Below, piece by piece: positions 47,989 to 60,337 of a stretch of DNA of 64,000 nucleotides (position 1 is the first letter of the stretch; each line of letters opens with the position of its first letter). Source of the DNA: Dryococelus australis. Taxonomy: Eukaryota; Arthropoda; Insecta; Phasmatodea; Phasmatidae. The position numbers and the translations under genes are program-made. The stretch covers positions 30,624,418-30,688,417 of the forward strand of contig CM056999.1 in assembly GCA_029891345.1 (NCBI GenBank), given 5' to 3'. Below the pieces are notes generated by a model. It was given only the letters and a program-made list of their open reading frames with translations. It had not been told where the DNA came from and made no database searches.

Positions 47989-48752
47989 AGTAAAAACCAG
48001 TAAACCCCAACCAAAACCAATCCTCCTTGATGTCCTGCTCATCAGTCAGCCAAGGCATCATGCGTCAACTCAAATAAATACATAGTATAAGTAATAATGT
48101 AAGTAGTGTTCGAGAACCTGTAAATAGTCAAATTACAAAATAATCAAATATGTTAGTGAACCAGTGGATAAGAAAACAGACAGTGTTAATGAAGTAGTAA
48201 GCTTAATAATAGAGTTAAAGTACTGGACAAACTGAATAAGAAAACAAAACATTGTGAAGAAAATGTTCACAGTAAGAGAGAAGGTATTAGTAAGATAATA
48301 AATAATAAAACAGACTACGTGGACAAGAAAATTAATGGTGTGAAAAGGATAGACATTATTGAGTGTAAGGTGGAACAGGAGATGAGCATCCTCAAGAAGG
48401 AATGGCAGGAATTCCTACAGCAGAAGAGAACAAGATATTCCGGGTTAGTGGCTGTGGAGGAGCTGAGATTGACCACCACCTATCCAATGAATGTGAGCAG
48501 CAACGAGAAGGTACAGGTTGCAAACAATACAGCCACTGCAAGAGGGGCACAGTAGTTTTGCAGCATGGGTACGCTAAAGCCATAGGTAGGTAAAGGCATT
48601 ACAATTAAGCCTGCTACCTAGGGTGGACAGATACAGTGACACAAATACCAAAAAAACTTTAGACATTGTCACCATTCAGAATGGTTGGACTGAGAGAGCA
48701 GCAAGCTTACTATCTCACGGCTGTACTGAAAATTTCATTGGACGACTGAATG

Positions 48753-48832
48753 TGAAGTTGCTTTCAAAAAATTTAAAGAAATTCTGGCATCTTCACCAGT
48801 CCTAGACATCCCGAGTATAGACTGTTCAAGGT
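48753..48832 (+). pseudogene. Gypsy-type pol fragment, RT/RNase H junction
   Basis: The plus strand encodes EVAFKKFKEILASSPVLDIP, the typical connection between reverse transcriptase thumb and RNase H in Gypsy elements. The reading breaks right after it, at the edge of LTR 3. Upstream (48319-48555) is a coiled-coil-like ORF (KVEQEMSILKKEWQEFLQQK) of unknown origin. Confidence 0.65.
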
Positions 48833-48840
48833 AAAGTGAA

Positions 48841-49503
48841 CACTGTTGAGGCCTGAGTTACTTTTTCCTTTCAGACATTTTTTATCCTTTAACCACCTTT
48901 TTAAAGAAATATTGTTATGTAAGTAATAAACACATTGTATATATTCCACTGCCAATAGCAGATGACTTGACTGCCCGCACTCCCACAGCCCAGACGAGGG
49001 CAGACCGACAGAATATATACCTGCGCGCGGCTCGAAAACGTCAGTTGTTTGCCTGCTCTTTTTGAGTGCAGTAAACCTCAGACAGCTCGCTCCACCACCT
49101 TGTGTGCTAGAGTTCTCTGCAGACTTCAATGTCATCTTGAAGCTATTCAACAACAACCCCTGAAGAAGTCTTCGACACCTTCCTTACCTGCCTACCCTTC
49201 TGGTAGCAGCAACACCCCACTGCCCTTCTGGTAGTGACATCCAGAACATCCCTTCAGGACATCAGTAAAGATTAGTTAGGGTCAGCTTCTATAGCTACCT
49301 AGTCAAACTGCATCGTCCAGCGTAGAACCACGTCATCTTCACCTGGCTTGTGTAGATAGTACTTCCAGTTAGCTTTTGGTAGTTAAGAGGTAGTATGGGC
49401 CACAGTGTCTATTTTTCATGGAATAAACACGAGTTCTCTCTTAACCTCTGAGTATCATTCTAAGGGTGACTGTGCTACTCCCATGAAAATACCACGCCCA
49501 ACA
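48841..49503 (+). repeat. LTR 3 of the plus-strand cluster, with TATA/initiator and poly(A) signal
   Basis: Starts TGTTGAGG (48844) and ends CCCAACA (49503), giving a 5-bp terminal inverted repeat TGTTG/CAACA. A TATA box, TATATAC, is at 49014-49020, a TCAGTT initiator at 49041 and AATAAA at 49421. The sequence AAAGTGAA occurs on both sides (48833-48840 and 49503-49510). Confidence 0.7.
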
Positions 49504-50760
49504 AAGTGAAGCAGGAGACCACATATTTGACCACCTGTTTTCCGAACCTAGTATAGAACTGCGAGCTCCACTCACCATGACACACAAACGTCAGAAACCC
49601 ACATGCTCGACAGCCACTCATACTGTGCATCCTGTGTACTGTAAGGTAGAGCCACAACCACTAGCAAGACAATCCATGAGGGCAGTCAATCAGTCCAGTT
49701 TGTACTCCATCCACCATGCTGAACTGTCGCCGGAGGGAGTGCTTGACCGGACCTGAAGGTCTGACTGCCTTTGGGCCCACACCCACAGTTGTCAGATGCA
49801 TCAGAGAAAAACACCAACCTCTTCAACAATCGCGCCGCTGTATCGCCGTTTGGAGTAAACGGGCATGGCTCTGTGTCGGCTAGGCTTCAGAGAGTCTTAG
49901 GCTCGACTTGGAGGGTGCTAGGCAATTCTAGGGTCAACTCTGAGGGTGCTAGGCAATCCTAGAAACGACTTGGTGGGGGTAAGCAGTCATAGGAGCGACA
50001 TGGAGGGCGCTAGGCATTTCTAGGATTGCTAGGCAGCCCTATACTTGACGTGGGGTTGCTAGGCAGTCCTAGAAACGACTTGGAAGAGGTTAAGCAGTCT
50101 AGATAGTGACTACATACTGTCGCCTGCTTCCCTCATGTGAAGCTGGTCATAGAACCTACCTATACCTTACATCCACAGGAGCGGGACCAGCTGGCAGGAG
50201 AGGCAGGCCCCTTCTGCCTCTAAAGGTAATGGGAGCTGCATTCCAGCTCCTTCTGAACTTTGCACAGATAGTCGCAAGGAACTAGCTCATGCCCCTTGCA
50301 AGCTGGAGAGCCCACACCCCCTAGCTCCCTCCCCATCATTGTTTGCAGCCCCTACGAAGATGCCTGGATCACATCATCTGATCATCGTTGCCTTCCGCCA
50401 AGGGGAACATGCGACAATATGAATCGCTAACTCGTAGTTCCAGGGACATCAATGTCATCCCCGACCCGGGACTACTCTAACTATGGCAACCGCAGCACCT
50501 CCGCTGCATCCAGTTTCTATAGCAGTTCCAGCAGCAGCCAACAGAAGTCTTCCTTGTGGCAGCAGACCATCTATAACTCCGCCTACCTATGTAACCACGT
50601 GTCTGCGGGCCACCCAGCTCGCCGGACAGTAAAATCAATGTTAGACTTTGTTCTGTGCTGTACACTGGTTGGGCCCCAGCCAACCAGCAAGAGAGGATGA
50701 ACTTCGCTACACCTGTGTGACTGACTTGCACACCCAAAACCCTTACCTTGACTATGACGT
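49504..50760 (+). pseudogene. retroelement leader/gag region, decayed
   Basis: GC-rich sequence after LTR 3. Blocks at about 49695-49830 and 50310-50560 match the minus strand of 13690-12930 in order, so this is the 5' internal part of a repeated element. The serine-rich ORF at 50452-50700 includes SSFYSSSSSSQQKSSLWQQT. No zinc knuckle or PHD finger was found. Confidence 0.5.
49880..50110. repeat. degenerate minisatellite around CTAGGCAATCCTAG
   Basis: About six to seven imperfect units of 30-37 bp with the theme CGACTTGGAGGGTGCTAGGC followed by AATTCTAG or CAGTCCTAG. Each unit contains a CTAGGC..TCCTAG dyad. Confidence 0.8.
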
Positions 50761-52226
50761 CCTCCCCTGTCACTTGGCACCGCACACCAAGCTAGTGATA
50801 TAGTTATAGGGGATACATTAACTCACATTTAGGATGAGGAGAGACAACTGAAATACACCAGTAGGGTGTTGCCCAAGACTGAAAGACATTTTCCTTTCAA
50901 TTGTGAATCCTGTCTAACACAAGCAGATCCCTAGAACAAGTCACACTTAAACGGCAGGAACAAGTGTTCTCTAATCTTGTGGTGAGATTGTAAAAATTTT
51001 ATAAAAACAATTACGAAAAGTAAATTTCTTTAACAAAATAAAATTACCTAATAAAAACAAAAAGAATAATAAATATAAAATCATGTTTTTGCACTATTGA
51101 AACTGCTGATATTGTTTTGTTTGTTCAAATATGTTTTTCACTCTTGACATGTTTCAATAGTGTCTCTGTTGAGTTACAATATTTACACATCACTGTTAAT
51201 GTGTCGGACACACTAAAATTGTCATTACAAATGTATTCTGCCTGCAATGTTGAACGCAAAACACATTTTTAGGCATTTCAAAAGAGCATTATTTATCGCA
51301 CTAAATAACTGAGAATATTTGTTACTAAACAGAATAAGAAACAAGAATACCCGTACATGATTAAAATAACTGACATTTCAATTAACTAATATAGTTTAAG
51401 TATAAGAAAACTTTTTCCCCGCCTGTTTATGAAAAATTAATAAATGTTCGCTAAAAAGTAACTATGCTTTGTATGTATACAAAATATTTGGTGTTCACCA
51501 TTTCCATAAATTACATGGTGCATGGTTAACATGAACAATACTGGCACAGTTTCCTAACCACTAAACTTGTACACAGCAGTATACTGAAATAACCCAAAGT
51601 GATGCATCTCTTGTGCCTATGTCATCTATGACAAACAGTCATGATGGAAACTAAACAGTACGTTTTTTTGCATTACGATAAATCGCAAAATTAACCCAAT
51701 AACTTAAATTTTCACATTAAAATCCACAAAAGCAATTTAAACCCCTTCATGAATAATCTGAGTGGTATAAAAACAATATGAATTCATATAAATATAACAT
51801 GATTTTGTACATTTTGTTAATTTTAAAATGAAATCAAAAAAAAATTTAATCATTAATATTTTCCATGAAAATTCACATTATTTGTCTTATTACAGTAAAT
51901 GGCAAATTTTCAAGTTTACAACAATAATATTACAATAGTATCCTTAGCAATGCATGTCTAACATTTTTGACAGTCTCAAACAATCCAAAAGAATTCCACT
52001 TTCCATCTTCCTAGAAAATAATACCTTTTGAAATACACACGTCATCATTTCCCAACATCCATGAAAATGATAACTTTTGAACCACACAGTCATTTCTCTT
52101 ATGTTAACTACAAGAATTCTTTACGAGCTCAACAGCACAAGAATATGAAAAATATCTACTTAACAAAGTTGCCATTTCTCAATTAAATTAAACTAAGCCA
52201 CCCAGTCACATTCAAGTATACCTTAC
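50761..52226. other. AT-rich intron DNA next to the 52227-52450 exon
   Basis: No ORF, repeat boundary or RNA gene was recognised. It includes the splice donor side of the 53BP1 exon. Confidence 0.5.
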
Positions 52227-52450
52227 CCGCTTTACTGAGTCTATGACCCAGATGTGTTGTAAAATTGGAATGTTGTGCGCAAGGCAAAGCAGGTATTTTG
52301 CAGTCTGAAGAGCTTTATTGGCAATCAGCAAGCAGCTTGTATATTTATTCTCTGGAACATCGTGGAAATTCTCATAAACTGTCCCACCACCTGCCGTCAG
52401 CTGTTTGGTCAGACGGTTCTTGTCAAATGGTACACCTCTGCTAGGGTCGT
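52227..52450 (-). CDS. TP53BP1: 53BP1 homologue, exon encoding the core of BRCT1
   Basis: Second recognised exon of the same minus-strand gene. The acceptor is preceded by a long T tract (TTTTTTTTGTTTATGTATTCTAG) and the donor reads GCGG|GTAAGG. It contains two bases of a split codon and 74 codons, ending in phase 0. The peptide keeps BRCT hallmarks: a glycine turn (LTAGGGTVYENF), a strand with CLLIANKALQTAKYLLCLA, and the conserved tryptophan helix IPILQHIWVIDSV. These match 53BP1 BRCT1, where the tryptophan helix packs against the inter-BRCT linker. The next coding exon recognised is 10555-10771, so the intron is about 41.5 kb and holds most of the transposons described here. No in-frame stop or frameshift is present, so the gene is probably functional. 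Confidence 0.87.
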
Positions 52451-52582
52451 CTAGAATACATAAACAAAAAAAATAAAAATTAACCATTATCTAAAAGAAA
52501 CTGATTTACATTTCTACTATGCATATAGTGATTCAGAACCTTAACCTGTACCTCATAAAATTTGACAACTAATGAAAAATAC

Positions 52583-52612
52583 TAGGGATGGGTGGATTAA
52601 GCATTCGGTTTA
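52583..52612 (+). repeat. orphan hAT-type terminal sequence
   Basis: TAGGGATGGGTGGATTAAGC resembles the left ends of the hAT elements at 17233 and 55333. No matching right end lies nearby, so it is a truncated element. Confidence 0.5.
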
Positions 52613-52618
52613 GGGCAG

Positions 52619-52858
52619 TTGATGGCTTGTAGGCTCTCCGTGCGCGCAGGGGGAGTGAAGAGGGGGGGGGGGGGGGGGTGTATGCTCGCTGGCTTGCGTA
52701 ATCTTATTTTCCACGTGTTTGAAATCACCGTCCAGGGTTATGGCGATCCCAGACACTTGTGTAATATGTTGCAGAGTTTGACTCTCCCTCGGGTGAAGTA
52801 TAAATACTTGAGTCAGACGAGTCATAGTTGTCGTAGTATTATACAGGAGCGCAGCACA
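52619..52858 (-). repeat. fragment of an element A-type LTR
   Basis: Aligns with about 35965-36215: GATGGCTTGTAGGCTCTC, then a G-run, CCACGTGT, CCAGG.T.TGGC, TTTGA.TCTC and GAGTCATAGTTGTCGTAG. It begins a few bases after the orphan hAT end. It has no partner LTR in the window, so it is a solo or truncated copy. Confidence 0.65.
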
Positions 52859-55332
52859 CGGATTAAAACAACTTCTGGGATCACAAATGAAGTTGAATTA
52901 CAAACAGTCAACATATTGTGCTTTTCAAGAGTATTGAAAATAAAAATACAAAGGAAACCTTTTTGTGATGAGATTGATGGGACCTATTTCTAACGTGTTT
53001 ATGCTAACTAGTCAAATCCAATTGAAAATATTGTAATGAATTCATGCATTTGCACAAATGTACAGGTTAGTATTTTTTAAATTTAAATACACTACAAAAA
53101 ATTTACTTTGAAAATATACATCTGTTGCTAGGCTGTTTTCCTCTGCTGTACGTTATGTTTGAAACGTGTATCTTGGTAGGTTGAACATTTCCTAGTTGTA
53201 TTCTTTAACTTTTTATCACTTCCTGGCAGCTCTATGGAATTTGTTTATTTAAGGCACGTACATTTTTAAACTGTAGCATATTTTAAACAAATGCTTATTA
53301 CCTTGGTTTGGACGTGTTGAAAGTAGATGTTTATACATGTAGAAAGCCAACTAGGCAATGAAACCCTAAAACTATGTTAAATATGTGAATGGAACACATC
53401 ACAAAAAAACCGCAGATAACAAGGGAAAATGTAAACAAGTTATAGATGTGGACGACTGCATACACATGCCAATGATGTAGGCTATAATGTAGTGGCACCG
53501 AAACGTGCCTGCCAGCGCTGGTGTTGTGGAGAAATTCCCAGTCATTTTGTTTAAAATGCTGCATATCCACACAAGTTTGATGCAAACAAAAAAAAAAAGT
53601 TTGTTTCCATTTTACATTAACAGAAACACAATTATAATGTGAAGTGAATTAAATGTGATGTGTCAGCTACAAGCATGGAAAATCTATATATTAACCTACA
53701 ATGCCGATTGTTATAAAGATAATTTCACAGTTACCAATGTAATTCATTTTGGTAAATGAAGGTAAAAAATGCTTTATCAGGCCTCATCCCCAATCAACTT
53801 GGCTTAAATAACATTAGCATAACAAGCTAAAGTCAGTCTACAATCTGTGTTAATGGGAAAAAAAAAAATCCTTGTGTCACCAATTAAAAAGAGCAAATGA
53901 GTAGGAAATAATTTTTCCTTTTCCAGCACACAAATTTCTATACACAAAAGTTGGCTACAACAGTTTTTATGGTGTTTTACATTCTCATTGACCAGTGTTA
54001 AAAACTTGGGACAAGATATCACGCTACATACTAGTTGTGGATGTTGCAATCTCAAATACAGGATTTTACTTTTTTATGCTATGCATGTTATGTGCGTCAT
54101 GTCGATTGTAGACAGGGACCTACACATTTGGCAGAGACTAAGTTTACATTTTGTTGTAAAGAGTATTTCGCTATACGGAATATAAGTTTTGCGGTATAGT
54201 TTGGTGCGTGATGCGTTTCTGTGTATTGCACATGTGCACTCTACTTGTGACTTCGCTCCATCATCGAGCACCAGTGCTCACACAGGCAAATCCTACCTGC
54301 AGTAGTACGATAAATCACATGCCTAAAGGCCCTGCAAAGTGACTACAGACACACAGTTGGGTAAAAATTGTACTGTTAACCCTCAAAGCCGTCACGTGAT
54401 TGCCTACTCGCCAATGCAGGATTTTACACAGACACCCCGCCCCCAGACAAACAAGTTCCACGTGTTGCTGTAGGATGACCATTCCCATTCCACAAGATTA
54501 TCACAGCCTCCAGCGCCTTGCGCCGAGGCAATAGACACATCAACAGCTTCCAACAGAGGAGATAAGAAAAGGGTGGTGAGGCCACCAAGTCAAAATTAAC
54601 TAGCCCTATGGAGAAAGGCTAGCCACTCCCACACCCGCCTGATAGCCAACAAGCATGGAGATTTGGTATTTTGTATATAAGGAAGTGCCAAACTTTTATT
54701 CAGGGCAGTTGCTGTGCCCTTCAGCTTGAATAAGGCTAAGGGCATCAGAAGGGGTAAGTGGCAGCTAGCCAGGTATCCCAGTCTGCAAAGACCCGAGTTC
54801 ATCTGACCCAGGGTTCTGATAACAAGGCCACTCGAACTGGCACTGAAGTAAATCTCCAGGGTAAGTTTTTTTACTCTCAATTCTTCCAGTCTGTGAAGAC
54901 CAGAGGCTATCTCAGAGGGACTCAATCACTAGGTCTTCCACGATGTGTTCCGGAATAATTGTCTCCAAAGATGTCCACACTATTACAGTCAGCAATACCC
55001 TGAAGAAACTGCAACTGCCGACTTCCGACATCCAGAAGTATTCACGACGTCCCCCCCATCGCCCCCGACACCCACCTGGAATCAACTTCCAGTCATCCCC
55101 GTGGTAGCTGGTCATGCCGACGTCCCTTCTGGACTACTTCCCCTCTCCCACCCTTTAAAATCTCATTAATGATTTCTACAGCGCTATTGCTGTGACTTAA
55201 TTTGATTTGATCTAAATCATTAGCTTGGCATACGTTACTTTCACCTGCTATAATTATAGCTTCCATCATGTGAATTAGGAGTGAGCTATGCATGCCCTTG
55301 CATTTCTCAAAAGCGTATTAATAAATAAGTAA
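52859..55332. other. intron DNA, no gene recognised
   Basis: AT-rich with a GC-richer patch at about 54400-55160. ORFs are short, on both strands, without recognisable motifs or exon-like splice sites. Confidence 0.45.
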
Positions 55333-56337
55333 TAGGGATGGGACCGCCAAATCCAAGATTCGTCGAATCCCTCGGATTCGAGGATCCGATACAGGAGTCG
55401 ACATAGCTATTAAGGTTGATGCAGGTAACCATGGCAAAGGTTTTGTGGCAGCTGTTTGGTAAGTGGTGTTTCTTTTTGCTTCTTTTATGCAGTGACTGTG
55501 GTTAAAAGAACATCATCTATATAGTGCTGGCCTTGGGGGGGGTTGCTTCTTTTATGGGCAGGCTTCCCTTTTTTTCTTCATTTTACATAGACAGAATCCT
55601 TTTTTTTGCTCTCTTTTATAGCTGGCTTCTTTTTTTTTGCCATGCTGAAATGTGACAGTACCCATCTCTCTCTCTCTAAAAAAAAAACCCCATTGTGTTG
55701 CCTCTTCCACTGCCTTGGAATTCAGAAGTTTTTTTTTCTTCCTGTTTCTGTTTACTGTTTGTAGCCTTGCGGGAGTGAACTAATGTAAGTACTGAGTTTT
55801 ATTATTTGTTTTGTATTGTTTATATTTAAACTCTCCAGAAAAAGCAATGTGTGTTTTATGGAAGAAAACTATCAAGACGTGGAAAATCAAGTTCAACGAG
55901 TGCTCTGAGTAGGCATTTAAAACTACACATTGCAGAGATTGCAGTCACCAAGAAACGGAAAACTGGTGAGGAAGGTAAATTAAGTTCTAATGCCAATCTC
56001 TCGCAAGAGCGAATAGTCAAACTCAAAGATCGTGAATGATAACCACAAACTTTGAGGAAATAGTAGACAGGAAAACAAAGTTCAAACAGTGTGATCAAAG
56101 AAGCAAAACGATTTCAAAGTTAATAGCTGAAATTACATGTGTAGATAGATATCCAGCCAATATCCAGTATGGAAAATAAGGGCTTCAAGAAACTTATGCA
56201 ACAATTGGAACCACGGTTACCGCCTTCTCGGAACACTTGGCGAACACCATAATACCGGAAATTTTTAATCAAACTGTTGAAAAGATGCAAAATGTTCTCG
56301 CAACTGCAGAATTTGTTTCCCTGACTACCGTATTTAC

Positions 56338-56519
56338 TCCATTGTAAGTTTACACCGAATGCAAGCGCCCCCTAACTTTTAAACCTTCGGGGGGGGAGAA
56401 GAGGCATGATGGCGAATGCAAGCCGACTTTCCCGCACGCTCTATCAGCTGAGAGCACGTGGTGAGGTCATTGTGCCAAATTTTTCACCTCTGTGAATGAA
56501 TTGTGGTAGGAAGGGAGAT

Positions 56520-56553
<34 letters not shown>

Positions 56554-57654
56554 GAGGAGGAGGAGGAGGAGGAGGAGGAGGAGGAGGAGGAGGAGGAGGA
56601 GGTGGTGGTGGAGGAGGAAGAGGAAAGGGGTAGAAGTGGTGAAAAGTGGTGACAGCTAAGTACCACAGCACGGAATGTAGGGAGAGGACAAAAAAAATGC
56701 CTCTCCATGTTACCGATCTATACTGTGGTAGTCGACAAGGGTTATGGGGGGTTGACGAATTGGGGGGGGGGTTAGAAGCAAGAGGATGAGAATGCTTTGT
56801 TCAGTGCTCACAGGTAATAGAAGAGGAGGGAGGGAAGAAGAAGCGACAGCATGAGAGAGATATGAAAAAGGGGGTGCTTGAAGGTGTGAGACGGGCAGTG
56901 TCGTGCGCAGAGCAATGTGGGCATGAGCGCAGAGGGGTTTGGGCAGGGCTAGGAGGAGGAAGGATTGGCAGACTAGGGGAAGAGAGCGAGGAAGGAGTAG
57001 AAGGAAGAGCACAGCGGGAAGCTGATGCGTAATGGAAGGGAATAAAGGAATACAGTTGATGTTTACACCAATCACGTCTGAAAGTACTTAACCATTAAAT
57101 CTAATTATGTCACTTAAAAATGTTATTTATTTTTTTGTTACCTTACATCAAATGCTATACACTGCTGTGGTTTTTGGTTTTTTTAATTGTAATATCAATT
57201 TGCAAGAATTATAAAAAAAAATTGTAATGAGTGGATGATAAAAACCATTTTAAGTGACTGTAGTTTAAATAAGATTTCTGTGATGTGCAATACAGCTGCA
57301 GATGGGTAGCAGGGTTTAGATACGGCACTGTGCCATATCGGACTAGTCAGGTTCAGGTATACTCCGCGACTGCCGCCGCCCACCATGAACTTGTTAAAGG
57401 TCACACCCAGCCAAGCAATAAGGGATGCACGTGACACAAAAACCGTATGTTTTTATGAATTCGGACCACTTTATTATATCAGTATTATGTTTTGCAACGG
57501 TACTGGTAAATATACACTGTCCATTTTATCTGCTTGTTTTATATATACTTGGTCGGAACAGTATGTAATTTTGCATCCCGATTCTAAGCCGAGGGGCGAT
57601 TTTGGATGATTCAAAATGATAAACAAAGGCTGGCTTATAATGCGGTAAATACGG
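56338..57654. mobile_element. CCGTATTTAC-family element inserted in the hAT transposase
   Basis: Left end CCGTATTTACTCCATTGTAAG; right end, reverse complemented, CCGTATTTACCGCATTATAAG. TA is present at both sides (56336-56337 and 57655-57656). Removing the element and one TA restores a continuous hAT reading frame across the junction, confirming the boundaries. The 1317-bp element has no transposase; it contains a GGA microsatellite. The TA duplication suggests a Tc1/mariner-like origin, but the family is not certain. A second diverged end lies at 62058-62215. Confidence 0.85.
56520..56622. repeat. (GGA)n microsatellite
   Basis: G10 run followed by about 24 uninterrupted GGA triplets and some GGT/GGA variants. 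Both strands are open across it, so proline- or serine-runs predicted there are artefacts. Confidence 0.95.
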
Positions 57655-60337
57655 TATTGACATGTGGACTTCATCTGCAAATGACGACTTTGTTGCTATT
57701 AGTGCACATTTTATTGATGAAGATTATATACCGCACTACATTTGTCTCGAAGTGAAGCCATGTTTAGAAGTCAGTCATACAGCTCAAAACATCATAATGT
57801 TTATCACAGACACAGTGGAATGGTGGAATACCAGTGACAAGATATTTGTTGTTGTTAGAGACAATGCCAGAAACCTAACTGCAGCTCTGAATTTATCTCC
57901 TTTTGAGCATATACAACCTTGTCTTGCGCACACCTTACAACTAGCAATCAAGGATGCAATTTTTGATTCAAAGTTACTTGCAGGTTTTCTTTCTATGTGC
58001 CGTTGTTTAGTAGGTCACTTCAAATATTCCTTATCTGCATGCAAAATTTTGAAGGAAGCCCAAGCTACAGTTGGTATCAGCCAGCATCGTCTAATTCAGG
58101 ATGAGCCACTCACTGGAATACTGCACTGTACATGATGAAGCGAATTCTAGAGCAAAAGTAGGCCATTGCCCAAGCAGTGACTGATTTAACTATACCCGAA
58201 ACATTAACCTCAGCCCAATGGGATTTGTTGAAAAATATGGTGCAAATTTTCGAAATTTTCAACCAAGCAACATTGGTTGTTTCTTCCGAAGTAGTTACAG
58301 TTTCAGAAATTATTTCTATTGTAAACAGCACTCTGAAACATTTGGAAAACTTAAATTTACCTGGACTTCGTGGTGTTCGAAATGGTTTGCTATCATCACT
58401 GAAAAAAGATGAAGCAATCTTGAAACTTGTGAGGTACTTTACAATTTATAGCTTTGTCATTGTTTTCACATTAATTTCAAGGGACTCTTTGGCACTTTCT
58501 CAGATACTTTAATGCCTAAAATTAATCTTGCTTTCTTTCACTGTCAAACTTCATGGACTTAGCTAGTTTGTAACATATTATGTGTAACAGCATGATTAAT
58601 AATTGTGTTATTTTCAACTGTACACTGTTGCCCTTCTCCTGGACCCAAGAATTAAGGGAAGAGCATTCACTGAGTAACACAACTTTGAAATAGCTAAACA
58701 CACACTTGTTCGTCAAGTGCAGCAGCTCAGTGTCAGTTCTTGTTCCAGTGAATCCAGGTATGAAGTTATTAACACTTTTATATGGTAGGAAATATGAAAT
58801 TAAGTTTACATTTTTCCAACTTTTAACATGCATATACTTCTGCTCTTCTAGGATGCAATAAATATGCCACCAGTACATGTAATGTGGAAATTTTATTCAC
58901 AGTTTCTTGAATCCACAGAAACAACAAACCCACGCACTGAAACTGTCAGCTGAAGAGGAAGTCAACATATATTTGCAGGAACACCAATACAACCCAATGA
59001 AAGCATTCTAAAGTACTGAAAGTCACATGAAATTCTATTCCCAAGACTGGCAAAATTGTCAAAAAAGTATCGCTGTTGTCGCCCCGCCGCAGTTATCGCA
59101 GAAAGGTTGTTCAGTACATCTGGCATTATTTTGGACCAAAAACATAACCTGCTGGACCCTGAGTGACTTAGGATGCCCATATTTCTGAACAAAAATTTGA
59201 ATGTATAAAACAATATTTAAGGGTTTAATTTACTGTGACTTTTTTTGTTTTCTCTCATTTTATCTTGAGCTTTGATTGAACTGTAGTGTTTGTACTTGTG
59301 ACTTAGTTTTAATGACCTGCATGTGATGTTTAGCGTAATTGCATCTGCCAAAGGCTAGTTGTTTTAGTTCAACTTTAAATATGTGTGTTTTTTAATCAAT
59401 GTGTGAGTGAATAACTTTTATTGTGTTGGTCAGACAGTTTGTGAAGACTGCAATGTTGGATTTTTAATTAGGCTTTAAATGTGTTCCATGACTGAGTCTA
59501 TAGTTTGTAATTTCATGACTGTTATTTTTAAGTGTGCTGTTTTCTAACAAATGTGCTGTGTTTTAGACTTTAAATTTAATTACAAAGGCTTGGTTATTAT
59601 TTCTTAATGTCTTCCAATTTTACATTTTTCTCAGCTTTGATTTCTTGCAGTGTCTTTACTTGTTTATCAGTTTTCGTTACCTGCAAATGTGATAGAGCAC
59701 AACCACATTTATTGTTGCCTGACCTAGACTAGTAGACTCACCTGAATTTTAAATGCTTAGTATATTTTTAGTGCACGTGTAAGCTAGCATTTTAATTTTG
59801 ATACTGTGACCTTGGCTGCTAGGTTTGATTTTTATTTTGGCTTTAATGTGTTCTTCCACGAGTCTATAGTTCTGCTTTATATTTGTGGTTTTGTGACAGT
59901 TATTGAACGTGATCTTCCATAAGTCTATAATTTCGATTTAAATTTGTGGTTTCATGACTTTTAATACGGTATGTTGTTTTATAAAAGTGTGTGCAATTTT
60001 TCTGGCCATAAAATTCAGTTAACATAAGCTTAGTTATTAATTTAATGTCTTCCCATTATTTTTTCTGAGGCATCTGTGATACTTGCAGGGTACTGTATTG
60101 TGCATTAACATTTTGAGTACGTATGTATGGCAGTGCCACTGCTATGGAAAGTTCAATGTCATATTTTTGTTTTGTTTTGAATGCCACTACCATTTAACAT
60201 GTTTAATGATATTGCTGTGGAAGTCTGTCCACTCACTATTAGAATTATCTGTAGCTGTGTTGCAATTTATTTCCACTTTAGAAACTTTTTTTTTAAATCA
60301 CAATTTTTTACATGGATTCGGATTCGACCCATCCCTA

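Larger units (their letters stand above)
55851..59215 (+). pseudogene. BED-type hAT transposase, broken
   Basis: Cut-and-paste transposase in the plus direction. From the N-terminus: a BED-finger remnant (KSSSTSALSRHLKLH); a segment ending ATAEFVSL just before the inserted element; after it, WTSSANDDFVAISAHFIDED, VVVRDNARNLTAAL (catalytic Asp context) and CLAHTLQLAIKDAIF; then LTSAQWDLLKNMVQIFEIF; then LLDPRIKGRAF-like residues near 58650; and the C-terminal dimerisation block AERLFSTSGIILDQKHNLLD near 59095-59160. Several stops and frameshifts separate these parts. The insertion at 56338 cuts the first third. Not functional. Confidence 0.88.
55333..60337 (+). mobile_element. hAT element, decayed, with an inserted transposon
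   Basis: Left end TAGGGATGGGACCGCC; right end, reverse complemented, TAGGGATGGGTCGAATCC. The flanks ATAAGTAA (55325-55332) and ATAAAAAA (60338-60345) agree at 6 of 8 bases, fitting a worn hAT 8-bp duplication. The sub-terminal regions carry GGATTCG repeats. It contains a broken BED/hAT transposase and, within that gene, the element at 56338-57654. It sits in the intron between the two BRCT1 exons, antisense to the host gene. Confidence 0.8.

Noticed and set aside
56444-56708. Open frames giving long polyproline and polyserine proteins
   Set aside because: They are translations of the (GGA)n microsatellite in two frames and have no independent coding support.
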